A stretch of 41,777 nt of DNA from a virus: IMG/VR virus record IMGVR_UViG_3300021138_000059, positions 1 to 41,777 of that record. One strand, written 5' to 3'. The notes beneath the pieces were generated by a model. That model had not been told where the DNA came from. It saw only the letters and a list, made by a program, of their open reading frames with translations, and did no database searches. Positions 6,601-12,879 of the stretch are shown here, in pieces; within the stretch, counting starts at the first letter, position 1; every line of letters starts with the position of its first letter. Made by a program: the position numbers and the translations under genes.

Positions 6601-6717
6601 TTGTGCTCTTAAAGCAGCATCAATTTGTTCTTGTACTTTAGCGCTAGGTTTAATATCTTGAGAAGAACTACTTCTTCCTAATTGGCCAAGAGTTACGCCT
6701 GAAGGTGGTTTTGCCAT
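3646..6717 (-). CDS. large virion/baseplate protein with two peptidoglycan-hydrolase domains
   Basis: 1023 residues, rich in Ala, Gly, Ser and Pro. The N-terminal 230 residues are helical, with QSDINTQGGLLKQNNAILM and a Gly/Leu-rich stretch. Residues about 285-410 form an NlpC/P60- or CHAP-like cysteine hydrolase: C313 in EAWCADFVNATL, H369 in GGHVGIATG, N388 in IAGNSGG. After a Pro/Gly/Ser-rich linker, residues about 505-590 (NNNPGNIEFGPYAK, E516, then DGRFAIFPSYESGRKAQ) resemble a phage P5/lysozyme-type muramidase. The last 400 residues are low-complexity and end FGLSSSSYAFGA. It is the last gene of the leftward late cluster, behind gp26, gp51 and the holin-like gene. It probably opens the cell wall during infection or lysis. 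A combined tape-measure/hub (gp29-like) role is possible from position. gp5 in this phage has no lysozyme, so this protein may replace it. Confidence 0.75.
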   Translation of the reverse strand: MAKPPSGVTLGQLGRSSSSQDIKPSAKVQEQIDAALRAQKASTGQSPLAGMLGGTASSMIGSKGDSPSDAKESGKQTGITGDAAKDIINALRDTQSDINTQGGLLKQNNAILMDQSNVLNSGFKSLIQSGEKTNLLLQQILQNGGMGGGGGLLQTLEQLLLGGAGADAGAGLGTSLLNGAKNLGGKALKFGARRVPLISAGMIGYDAYKAQWGSDKNLSNQDFANQYLGGTQQQGTGIGSWIGNQLRNLTGGPSQPNASNAPSMAPGGPPSATTGAPSADAVKLASTMVGSSAQGASGYMAAGGVNWQGEAWCADFVNATLKQTGQTGSGAKTANSFQSWGTNINPLQVMAGDVVLQTRGRPAGAPGGHVGIATGVVRGNMIEMIAGNSGGQVKKYFVPINGQLMVRRGTGAGSPGASPASAPPGAIPPSQPAPSAPNMAAGTPGVTGYSPTAVAPPSGAPSSIGPGGSPGGSPAGPAAPISPGAGPSSGSSLASAQRGATGGSRSWRNNNPGNIEFGPYAKSMGATSSDGRFAIFPSYESGRKAQEHLLFESKSYKNLTLGQAIGRWAPASENNVPAYIKAMGADPNASMSSFSTEQRTKLLDAMQKQEGWKVGKSQRPTGAAPENKVSVATASSLSPEMAKTLATEQDKATRTEAAISNPMALMAAKMEAAKQLDNRAPIGSGRGATEPNTKVDAQYDAMGNVTVPGFSATGGGRGDGAAEVAKRKADAAKVAKPKAAPKAASRTVEIDDPNWDRHAKSRAMFQAHQEAEARGESGTSAMFFAADKQRTLELGMKAPKIKKTVAVPANKEPKSALDTRYFGRGGGHTTGETAFGRGGGDHKAPSTELADSAAHAKSITATVEANAARDAAMNRQAVDDADAARAPSEKANLAAKLEQTQSTAFNDDRQQRGESLARIGAPIPDASGSVTTGRAVTPRNLAAAIGGGPEARAGSNLLDKSQSTEMGAGAGRGSVTERPGERAAADKGEDKSQPTNAPDSNGVDANILQDIFGLSSSSYAFGA

Positions 6718-6722
6718 TTATC

Positions 6723-7274
6723 TTACTTTCCTGCGAGTTTTTCTTGCCCACGAGTATATGAGGTAATGCCTAAGATAGCACCAAAGGCAAGGTGAATCAA
6801 ACCACCATTACTTAAAGTAAGACTTTGCCATGGAACGTACTGAAGCGGTACTCCAAGACCTTTAAGAAAAACAGGCATAAACATAGCTATAATTGGAAAC
6901 ACAATAAAATCACATAGACAAATAACCATATAGAGCCAGCCCATTGCTGGTCTCCAATACGACTTCATCCAATGCTCTTCTTCTTTCTTTAATTGTTGAT
7001 CAGCCATCTCTTTATCAATAGAGACTTCTGCTAAACCAACTTGAGACTGAGCTTGTACCTGTGCAGTTTGCATTTGCATCTGCACAGTTTGTTGTGCCAT
7101 AGTAGAATTATTTTGATTATTAACATCAATAACAGTTATAGCAGGAGCTGGTTGAGGAGCTACTATTGGTGTTATAGTTGGAGGAGAAATAGCAGCCGAT
7201 TCAGCCTTAGGTGCTACCCTCTCTATAGGAGGTAGTGGTTCATCGTTAGGATCTTTATTACCAAATTTAGCCAT
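6723..7274 (-). CDS. holin-like membrane protein (GTA three-TM type)
   Basis: 183 residues. A Pro-rich N-terminus (1-50), a Gln/Met-rich stretch (60-80, QQTVQMQMQTAQVQAQSQ), then a charged helix KEEEHWMKSYWRP leading into hydrophobic segments at about 111-135 and 156-172 and a basic end (YTRGQEKLAGK). The 'W(R/K)RP...W.Y' entry followed by paired hydrophobic helices fits the 3TM holin family of gene transfer agents and alphaproteobacterial phages. It lies 5 nt before the dual-hydrolase gene on the same strand, a natural holin-lysin pair, and its start overlaps the gp51-like stop (AATGGCTAA). A structural role in the tail remains possible. Confidence 0.7.
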   Translation of the reverse strand: MAKFGNKDPNDEPLPPIERVAPKAESAAISPPTITPIVAPQPAPAITVIDVNNQNNSTMAQQTVQMQMQTAQVQAQSQVGLAEVSIDKEMADQQLKKEEEHWMKSYWRPAMGWLYMVICLCDFIVFPIIAMFMPVFLKGLGVPLQYVPWQSLTLSNGGLIHLAFGAILGITSYTRGQEKLAGK

Positions 7275-7401
7275 TTCTCTGTGAGTCCTCTAGTTTATTA
7301 AGGAAATTCATTAATAATTGAAAATAGAAATCACGTTCAAATGGTATCATTTCCTCAAGTTCTTTTATAGAATATTTATGGTGCTGAACCATAGCAAACA
7401 T
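7267..7401 (-). CDS. 51: short gp51-like hub assembly protein; also -1 frame extension of gp26
   Basis: 44 residues from ATG 7401, centred on KYSIKELEEMIPFERDFYFQ, the kind of short 'I..LE.MIPFERD.Y' helix motif seen in T4-type gp51 hub-assembly proteins, which directly follow gp26. No convincing ribosome-binding site precedes the ATG. The frame stays open upstream to the end of gp26 and joins it at a run of seven Ts, so the functional product may be a 293-residue gp26-51 fusion made by -1 frameshifting (59 residues after the slip). The stop overlaps the holin start. The protein is much shorter than T4 gp51 (249 aa). That it is coding is well supported by its packing between neighbours; the gp51 name is inference. 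Confidence 0.65.
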   Translation of the reverse strand: MFAMVQHHKYSIKELEEMIPFERDFYFQLLMNFLNKLEDSQRNG

Positions 7402-7433
7402 TGTAGTATAATAATTCTCTAATGTATTATGAC

Positions 7434-8147
7434 TCAGCGAAGCGTAAAAAAATCATTTAATGTACTCAAAACAATCGTACGATTGTTACCTAGTGAATTT
7501 TTATAACTAATAACATATTTCATCTTTGGTGCATTAGAAATATATTCATTAATTTTTTGAAACGAATTAATATCAATACCATTAATAAATTCTAGCAATT
7601 CGTCTCTAGAAAATGTTTGTGGATCATAAACAGTACTGTCATCAAATACTTTATCAATGCAACGAATGATTAATTCGATTGTTGCATTTTCTTCTGTTGA
7701 TTTAAGAAAATCTTTATCGGAGTAAATATTAGCAGATGGGTATCTTAAATTAATACCAACTGTATCAGAGATCATAATTTTATTTGAAATGTCTGATGAT
7801 TTTTCAATTTCAACTTTATCCAAATCAACTTCAAAATCATAAAGCTGGTCATCTTCAAAATCTTTGTATGATAAATTTATTTTATTTGAAACTGATAAAC
7901 CACGTAGTTTAACAAAAATATATTCAAGATCAAAAATAGCAATCTTGTTAACATTAAAATTATCATTCATAGAACAATTTTGGACAACTTGACTGACAGC
8001 AGTTAAAATATCTGAGTCATCAGCACTAGATTTAGCAGTAAGAAGAATCTTTTCTTCTTTTACAAGAAACTGTCTAAACTTAGATTTCTTACCCAAAGAT
8101 GGAATAAGAATGTCAAATTGAGGATACATAATTTTCGGTAATGCCAT
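7434..8147 (-). CDS. 26: gp26 baseplate hub assembly protein
   Basis: 237 residues (T4 gp26: 208). The start MALPKIMYPQFDILIPS and the following KFRQFLVKEEKILLTAK are diagnostic of the T4 gp26 family. In T4, gp26 is needed with gp51 and gp28 for central hub assembly. The ribosome-binding site is GGAGTGA before ATG 8147. The reading frame ends NDFFTLR; the two Phe codons form a T7 slippery run (7452-7446), from which a -1 shift enters the gp51-like frame. An 18-nt perfect palindrome (7470-7487) lies just upstream of the slip site. Confidence 0.88.
   Translation of the reverse strand: MALPKIMYPQFDILIPSLGKKSKFRQFLVKEEKILLTAKSSADDSDILTAVSQVVQNCSMNDNFNVNKIAIFDLEYIFVKLRGLSVSNKINLSYKDFEDDQLYDFEVDLDKVEIEKSSDISNKIMISDTVGINLRYPSANIYSDKDFLKSTEENATIELIIRCIDKVFDDSTVYDPQTFSRDELLEFINGIDINSFQKINEYISNAPKMKYVISYKNSLGNNRTIVLSTLNDFFTLR
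7446..7452 (-). other. candidate programmed -1 ribosomal frameshift site (U UUU UUU)
   Basis: On the complement the gp26 codons GAT TTT TTT ACG contain seven consecutive Ts. Both tRNA-Phe can re-pair perfectly after slipping back one base. The new frame reads YASLSHNTLENYYTT and runs without a stop into the gp51-like gene, 12 nt before the gp26 stop. This has the geometry of the lambda G/G-T chaperone frameshift. I see no strong downstream stem or pseudoknot. Confidence 0.65.
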
Positions 8148-8196
8148 AATAATTCACTCCATTAATTAAAATTGTATATTAATATTCGAATTGTTA

Positions 8197-8859
8197 TTAT
8201 TTAGTAACTGATGGATCAACACCGCCAGGTATAGTAGTAGGTGTAGGACCAGTTGTTAAAGTTGTTTGTTGTACAACTGTTGCTGAACTTCCAGTTGTAT
8301 CTGTTCTTACATTCCAAGATCTATAATTAAAACGCATATTTAATTTTATAAGTTCTTCAGCTCCCCAATGAAGTGGTATGTCTGGCATAGCAACAGGAAA
8401 TGCATCTTGAAAATCTATTGTTAGTATAGGCACATTTTGGGTTATTTCATTATAAACAAATAATGAAATAGTAGTAGCATAATTTTGTTTATAATCTAAT
8501 TCATGTAATGTGCCATTACTGACATTAAACGCATATATGCTTTCAATCCATGCTTTAAAAAATGACCAAATACCAGTTTTCTGATCTACATAAAATGACA
8601 TATCTAAATCAGTAAAAGATGCTCCCCATGCTAATTTTTCTATATTACCAACACCTTGTCTTCTTACTTCAGCAGTCTGTAAACTTATGCCTGGTATATT
8701 AACTGATTCAGCAAAAAATTCTATATATCTACTAACATTAAAACCAGAAGCAGATTGCACTAATGGAGGAGGAGTTATACGCACAGCGAATCTATTATTT
8801 TTTAATAGACCACCTTGTTTTGCTATATTTGATTTAAATTCGCTTATACTAAATGGCAT
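8197..8859 (-). CDS. 54: tail-tube-like baseplate protein, candidate gp54 tube initiator
   Basis: 220 residues. MPFSISEFKSNIAKQGGLLKNNRFAVRI followed by FFAESVNIPGISLQTAEVRRQG and DLDMSFYVDQKTGIWSFF is the beta-rich pattern shared by the T4 tube protein gp19 and its paralogues gp54/gp48. The segment IDFQDAFPVAMPDIPLHW and the closing MRFNYRSW fit the C-terminal strands. In T4, gp54 sits on gp48 and starts tube polymerisation. The gp48-like gene is divergently encoded 1.1 kb away, so gp54 is the natural assignment, though the protein is shorter (T4: 320) and gp19 itself is an alternative. The Thr-rich tail (TTLTTGPTPTTIPGG) is phage-specific. Confidence 0.6.
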   Translation of the reverse strand: MPFSISEFKSNIAKQGGLLKNNRFAVRITPPPLVQSASGFNVSRYIEFFAESVNIPGISLQTAEVRRQGVGNIEKLAWGASFTDLDMSFYVDQKTGIWSFFKAWIESIYAFNVSNGTLHELDYKQNYATTISLFVYNEITQNVPILTIDFQDAFPVAMPDIPLHWGAEELIKLNMRFNYRSWNVRTDTTGSSATVVQQTTLTTGPTPTTIPGGVDPSVTK

Positions 8860-8864
8860 TTATT

Positions 8865-9461
8865 TTACACCGATAAAAATGAATCTTTGAAAACTTTAGA
8901 TTTTTGTGCTCCAGCAAATCTCTCAGTTGGTAACATTAAAGCCATATTCCAATCTGGAACAGGTACATTAAGATATTTACCTTGAACATGATTATGCAGA
9001 TAACGTTTAAAACATGGTTTAAAATAAGAAAATTTAGAAGCACTACTTAGTATTCTATACGATAATTTTAATTTAGTTGTATCATCGTATTTATTATTTG
9101 TTCTAAGAGAATATAAAGCATCCATTAATCTAGCTCTTAATTGTGGTGATATGTAATGGAGATTAATACCATAAAAACCATCTGAGTCTATATCAACTAA
9201 AAATATTAATGGAAATTTATCATAATAAGGCAATACGTCTTTTAGTTTTGGATCATACACATACATAAACATCTTACCAATATCTTTTATAGTTATGTTA
9301 TTTCTAAGATTATCTTTATCTGTCATAAGTTTTTGATTATTGACAGTGGTCACTTCAAAAGCAGTTTTACGAAACCATTTAATAGATTCAGCACTAGTAT
9401 CATTAGATATACCAGCTCTGCCTGCTTTATTTAAAAGTGTTTGAAATATATAAGCTGTCAA
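8865..9461 (-). CDS. conserved T4-like virion protein, possibly DNA end protector (gp2-like)
   Basis: 198 residues. Motifs include IKWFRKTA, DIGKMFMYVYDPKLKDVLPYYD, FPLIFLVDIDSDGFYGINLHYI and YFKPCFKRYL. I recognise this as a conserved structural protein of marine T4-like phages but cannot place it on a T4 gene with certainty. Its neighbour gp4 suggests head completion or DNA end protection (T4 order 3-2-4-53); a baseplate role is equally possible. It starts with TTG (9461-9459) overlapping the gp4 stop TGA, so translation is probably coupled, and it ends 5 nt before the tube-like gene. Confidence 0.6.
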   Translation of the reverse strand: MTAYIFQTLLNKAGRAGISNDTSAESIKWFRKTAFEVTTVNNQKLMTDKDNLRNNITIKDIGKMFMYVYDPKLKDVLPYYDKFPLIFLVDIDSDGFYGINLHYISPQLRARLMDALYSLRTNNKYDDTTKLKLSYRILSSASKFSYFKPCFKRYLHNHVQGKYLNVPVPDWNMALMLPTERFAGAQKSKVFKDSFLSV

Positions 9462-9898
9462 AATTTAATATCCAATTCTTTCTCTGTGAAAATATGAAAT
9501 GACCATTTACGTTCTTTACAATATTCTTCTGCTGCTTTCCATTTCGCTTGATTAACACCATATGTCATTACTTCAGTTATATATCTACGACTCTTTTGCG
9601 ATTGTACCACAGGTGGTTTAGTTTGAATAAGTGGTTTTACTTCAATAACAGAAATATCAATTAATCCAGAAGCATTCTTTTTCTTTACATAAAAATCTGG
9701 AAAGTATCTATGCCATCTTCCATCAACAGGTGACTTATAAGGTATAAAAAATTCCTCCGAACTCCACTCTATTACATCAGGATGAATATCCAAATGTGAC
9801 ATTAATTTACACTCCCACATGGACCTATAAATAATATTACTTGGGTTTCCCTTATATTTTTGAGGATTTTTTGGTCTAAAGTAGCCTTTATATGCCAT
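9458..9898 (-). CDS. 4: gp4 head completion protein
   Basis: 146 residues from the ATG at 9898 (T4 gp4: 150). The sequence MAYKGYFRPKNPQKYKGNP, IIYRSMWECKLM, IPYKSPVDGRWHRYFPDFYV, EVKPLIQT and VMTYGVNQAKW matches the gp4/gp50 family almost motif for motif. The residue pattern (PDF...EVKP) resembles PD-(D/E)XK nucleases. gp4 completes the DNA-filled head before tail joining. The frame stays open upstream to 9973, but the extension is hydrophobic and unconserved and would run across the promoter, so 9898 is preferred. A TATAAATA box lies 45 nt upstream. Confidence 0.93.
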   Translation of the reverse strand: MAYKGYFRPKNPQKYKGNPSNIIYRSMWECKLMSHLDIHPDVIEWSSEEFFIPYKSPVDGRWHRYFPDFYVKKKNASGLIDISVIEVKPLIQTKPPVVQSQKSRRYITEVMTYGVNQAKWKAAEEYCKERKWSFHIFTEKELDIKF

Positions 9899-9924
9899 AA
9901 TTATATAATATTCCCGACAAAAAC

Positions 9925-9932
9925 AATAAATA
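9925..9932 (+). promoter_or_regulatory. possible late promoter box AATAAATA for the baseplate operon
   Basis: AATAAATA, one base off the T4 late consensus, lies 28 nt before the gp48 ATG. It is the only candidate rightward promoter between the divergent gp4 and gp48 genes. The operon it would drive runs without an obvious terminator to 37016. Confidence 0.4.
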
Positions 9933-9942
9933 ATTTGTATTC

Positions 9943-9950
9943 TATTTATA
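9943..9950 (-). promoter_or_regulatory. T4-type late promoter box TATAAATA for the leftward gp4-26 cluster
   Basis: An exact TATAAATA on the complement, continuing GAA, 45 nt ahead of gp4 ATG. It overlaps the region that holds the rightward box (9925-9932), so the 60-nt gap between gp4 and gp48 looks like a compact divergent late control region. Confidence 0.62.
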
Positions 9951-9960
9951 AGGTAAATTG

Positions 9961-10782
9961 ATGTCAATAGCAAGTACTACTCAAAGTATATTAAACAATT
10001 TGCCGCTTGGTTTAAGTGCCAAAATAAATGCTACTCTATCTGGTGGTAATTATACTTTTCCATCAGATTTAAATTCAAATTATTATTTAATGTTTAATTT
10101 TTGTCAATATACTAGAGAAGATTTAAATTCTATTGGATCAGCCCCAACTATTGCGCAAGTAAGATTACCAGTACCAACATCTTTAACTGATAGTTATAAT
10201 GTTAATTATAATGAAGAAGATCTTAACACTGCTATTGGTGGCGGGGCTAGTGCTGCTTTGCAAGGCGATTTAAGTGGTTTGGGTGGAGTTGCAGCTGCTG
10301 CTGCAGGTATACAAGCATTGGGCGGAACAGCGATTGGTGGAGCTCTTTTAAATTCAACAGCGGGAGCAGCTGCTTCAGCTATGTCTGGCATATCTTTAAA
10401 TCCATTTACTACTGTTATGTTTAAATCACCACAATATAAACAATATAATTTTAGCTGGCGTTTATTTCCTAAATCACAACCTGAAGCATTAGCAATAAGA
10501 AATATAGCAACATTAATTCGTTATCATATGTTACCTGATCGTAGTGGAGGATTTGGTGGTGCTATTCTTACTTGGCCAAGTTTAGTTAGATGTCAAATTG
10601 TAGCTAAAGGTAATGAATTATATCCGTTTAAATATGGTGTTATTAAAGATTTTCATGTTAATTATGCTCCAGATGGTACACCATCATTTTACAAAGATGG
10701 GCAACCAACAGCAGTTGAAATGGGATTGCAAATACAAGAAGTAGAATATTTCTTAAAATCAAAAACAGGTTCAAGTGTATAA
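9961..10782 (+). CDS. 48: gp48 baseplate tail-tube cap
   Basis: 273 residues from ATG 9961; a TTG at 9958 is in frame, but the AAGG site (9950-9953) is better spaced from the ATG. The N-terminal part is variable, then an Ala/Gly-rich hydrophobic run (GGVAAAAAGIQALGGTAIGG), then the conserved part: MFKSPQYKQYNFSWRLFPKSQPEALAIRNI, PLVRC-like SLVRCQIV, VIKDFHVNYAPDGTPSFY and MGLQIQEVEYFLK. These match the gp48/gp19 tube-fold C-terminus. In T4, gp48 closes the baseplate hub and seats the tube initiator gp54. It is the first gene of the long rightward operon and overlaps gene 53 by one base (TAATG). Confidence 0.78.
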   Translation: MSIASTTQSILNNLPLGLSAKINATLSGGNYTFPSDLNSNYYLMFNFCQYTREDLNSIGSAPTIAQVRLPVPTSLTDSYNVNYNEEDLNTAIGGGASAALQGDLSGLGGVAAAAAGIQALGGTAIGGALLNSTAGAAASAMSGISLNPFTTVMFKSPQYKQYNFSWRLFPKSQPEALAIRNIATLIRYHMLPDRSGGFGGAILTWPSLVRCQIVAKGNELYPFKYGVIKDFHVNYAPDGTPSFYKDGQPTAVEMGLQIQEVEYFLKSKTGSSV

Positions 10783-11660
10783 TGTCAGAACAATATTTTA
10801 AAAAATTTCCTACAATAACATATAATGGTTACCAAGCTGTTAATTTGATGGTACGTACTGCTCTTATTGAAAAATTTTATAATCAATCTAGTAGTTACTA
10901 TAATATAGATTTAATTAATTCTCAACGAGCAGATAGTTTATCAAGTGATGTTTACAGTGATTCGTATATGTCTTGGATTTTATATCTTTCCAATAAGATA
11001 ATTGATCCATATTATGGATGGAATTTATCTCAATATGATTTTAATAATTTTTTAATAACAAAATATGGATCTGTTGCAACTGCTCAGAAAAAAATTGCTT
11101 ATTGGAATAACAACTGGTATGATAATCCAGAACATATATCAGTATCACAATATAACGCTATGCTTGATTATCAAAAGAAATATTATGAAGCTGTTTATGC
11201 TGGTAAAAAGATTTTAGAATACCAACGTAAACAAGATGATTGGGTTGTTAATACTAATCAAATTTGGGAATATACTACTGATGGTAATCCAAATGTAATT
11301 CTTGATGAAAAAATAACAATATATGCTAACAGTTATCCTGTCGCTAATGGTCAGTTGCTTTTTGCTAATAGTAGTCTTGTTAGAATACATCAAGTAGGCG
11401 GAATAACAAATAGTTATTCAAACTCAACGGCAAACGTAACTATTTCTGGTGAAACTAAAGACAACAGAGTCCATATAATTACTGCTAATTTAATCGCTAA
11501 AAATATATCAGATGAAGAATATGTGTATTGGAGTCCTGTATCATATTATGATATTGAGGATATTAAAAATACTTATAACGGAAATATCAGAGTGTTGAAC
11601 CCAGAATATGCTACTGTAGCAGCATTACAACTAAAAAGATTATTAAATGGCAGCTTATAA
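10782..11660 (+). CDS. 53: gp53 baseplate wedge protein
   Basis: 292 residues (T4 gp53: 196). The core SDSYMSWILYLSNKIIDPYYGW corresponds to T4 'YWVLLMCNDNYDPYYGW', followed by aromatic-rich NNNWYDNPEHISVSQYNAML and YEAVYAGKK. gp53 bridges neighbouring wedges around the hub. A C-terminal beta-rich part of about 100 residues (VILDEKITIYANSYPVANGQ...) is additional to T4. It starts in the TAATG overlap with gp48 and its last 14 nt overlap gene 27. Confidence 0.85.
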   Translation: MSEQYFKKFPTITYNGYQAVNLMVRTALIEKFYNQSSSYYNIDLINSQRADSLSSDVYSDSYMSWILYLSNKIIDPYYGWNLSQYDFNNFLITKYGSVATAQKKIAYWNNNWYDNPEHISVSQYNAMLDYQKKYYEAVYAGKKILEYQRKQDDWVVNTNQIWEYTTDGNPNVILDEKITIYANSYPVANGQLLFANSSLVRIHQVGGITNSYSNSTANVTISGETKDNRVHIITANLIAKNISDEEYVYWSPVSYYDIEDIKNTYNGNIRVLNPEYATVAALQLKRLLNGSL

Positions 11661-12879
11661 TCCTGGCGATATCTTAGTAGCAGAATTAACTATAAAAGGC
11701 GCTGACTTCAAGAGAACATTTTTAACTCTTGATGTTTATGAGAGTTTAGCTACGCCTGGTATTATAGTAAAAATAGCTATATTAGATCCAGAAGATTTTA
11801 TCGGTAATGCTAAAATTGGTGGTGGTGAAGAAGTTAGTTTAGCATTTAAATCACCTGGATCAGATTTTATAACTTATAAATTAGTTATTAATTCAATTAA
11901 TAATGTACAATCAACACAATCTATGAAAGCAAAAACATATAATATAACTTGTTGTTCTAAAGAAGCTCATACTGCTAGAGACAAATATGTTTCTAAATCG
12001 TATGAAAAAACTCCTTTTCATACTATGATAAAAAATATATTTGAAGAGTTTATAGGAAGCAAAAAAACACTCAATATTGAAGAAACAAAAGGTATGCACA
12101 ATTTTATTGTACCTAAATTAAAACCTTTTCAAGCTATTGATGCTATGAGACGTAGATCTACTTCTAGTGAAAATACATCTGGTTCATTTTTGTTTTTTGA
12201 AAATCAAGATGGCTATCATTTTACTACCATTGAAAAAATATTTAAAGATAAAAATATAATTAAAACATTAGTACAGAATGCTGCTACTGGTTCTGATTTC
12301 CTTGGCGTTAAAGGTAATGCAATATTATCGGTTGATATCCCAGAACAAATGAGTACATCAAAATCTATTAGTCAAGGCTATTTTAATCAAAGTTATAGAA
12401 CATTTAATATGCAGACAAATGAGTATAAGATAAAAGATAATATTAAAGATCCTGATAAAGGAACAACAAAAGGTGGTACTGGTGAGAGATTATCATCAGC
12501 ATTAAAACAATTACATTCTGACTTAGCTGCTAAAATTTCTGTTATGCCAGTTAATAACCATAAAGATATTGGTCTAAATCAAAAATCTGGCATACCAGAG
12601 CAATCACCAGTTCAAATTGCATATGCTGATTCTATCGCATCAAGTAAAATTAATTTATCTACTATTGGTGATAGCAAATTAAAAGCTGGCGGTATGGTCA
12701 CAGTTAATTTATTAAAGAAAATTGCATTATCGACAATGCCAACTGCCGACGTAACTTTATCTGGTGATTTTTTAATATTTAATTGTCGCCATAAAGTTAA
12801 TCCACCAGGTACAGTTGGACCTCGTTATACTTGTGAATTACAACTTGTTAAGGGCGCATATGAGGAAAGCTTTTCATGA
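11647..12879 (+). CDS. 27: gp27 baseplate hub subunit
   Basis: 410 residues (T4: 391). The N-terminal beta domains (DILVAELTIKGADFKRTF, LDVYESLATPGIIVKIAILDP) and YNITCCSKEAHTARDKYVSKSY, HTMIKNIFEEFIG and PFQAIDAMRRRS follow the gp27/VgrG/late-control-D hub fold. gp27 forms the trimeric cup under the tube that holds the gp5 spike. Its position next to the gp5-like gene supports this. It overlaps gene 53 by 14 nt and gene 5 by 4 nt (ATGA). Confidence 0.88.
   Translation: MAAYNPGDILVAELTIKGADFKRTFLTLDVYESLATPGIIVKIAILDPEDFIGNAKIGGGEEVSLAFKSPGSDFITYKLVINSINNVQSTQSMKAKTYNITCCSKEAHTARDKYVSKSYEKTPFHTMIKNIFEEFIGSKKTLNIEETKGMHNFIVPKLKPFQAIDAMRRRSTSSENTSGSFLFFENQDGYHFTTIEKIFKDKNIIKTLVQNAATGSDFLGVKGNAILSVDIPEQMSTSKSISQGYFNQSYRTFNMQTNEYKIKDNIKDPDKGTTKGGTGERLSSALKQLHSDLAAKISVMPVNNHKDIGLNQKSGIPEQSPVQIAYADSIASSKINLSTIGDSKLKAGGMVTVNLLKKIALSTMPTADVTLSGDFLIFNCRHKVNPPGTVGPRYTCELQLVKGAYEESFS

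Noticed and set aside
9899-9973. Upstream start for gp4 at 9973
   Set aside because: It would extend gp4 by 25 unconserved residues across the divergent promoter region and into gp48; MAYKGYFRPK at 9898 matches the family start.
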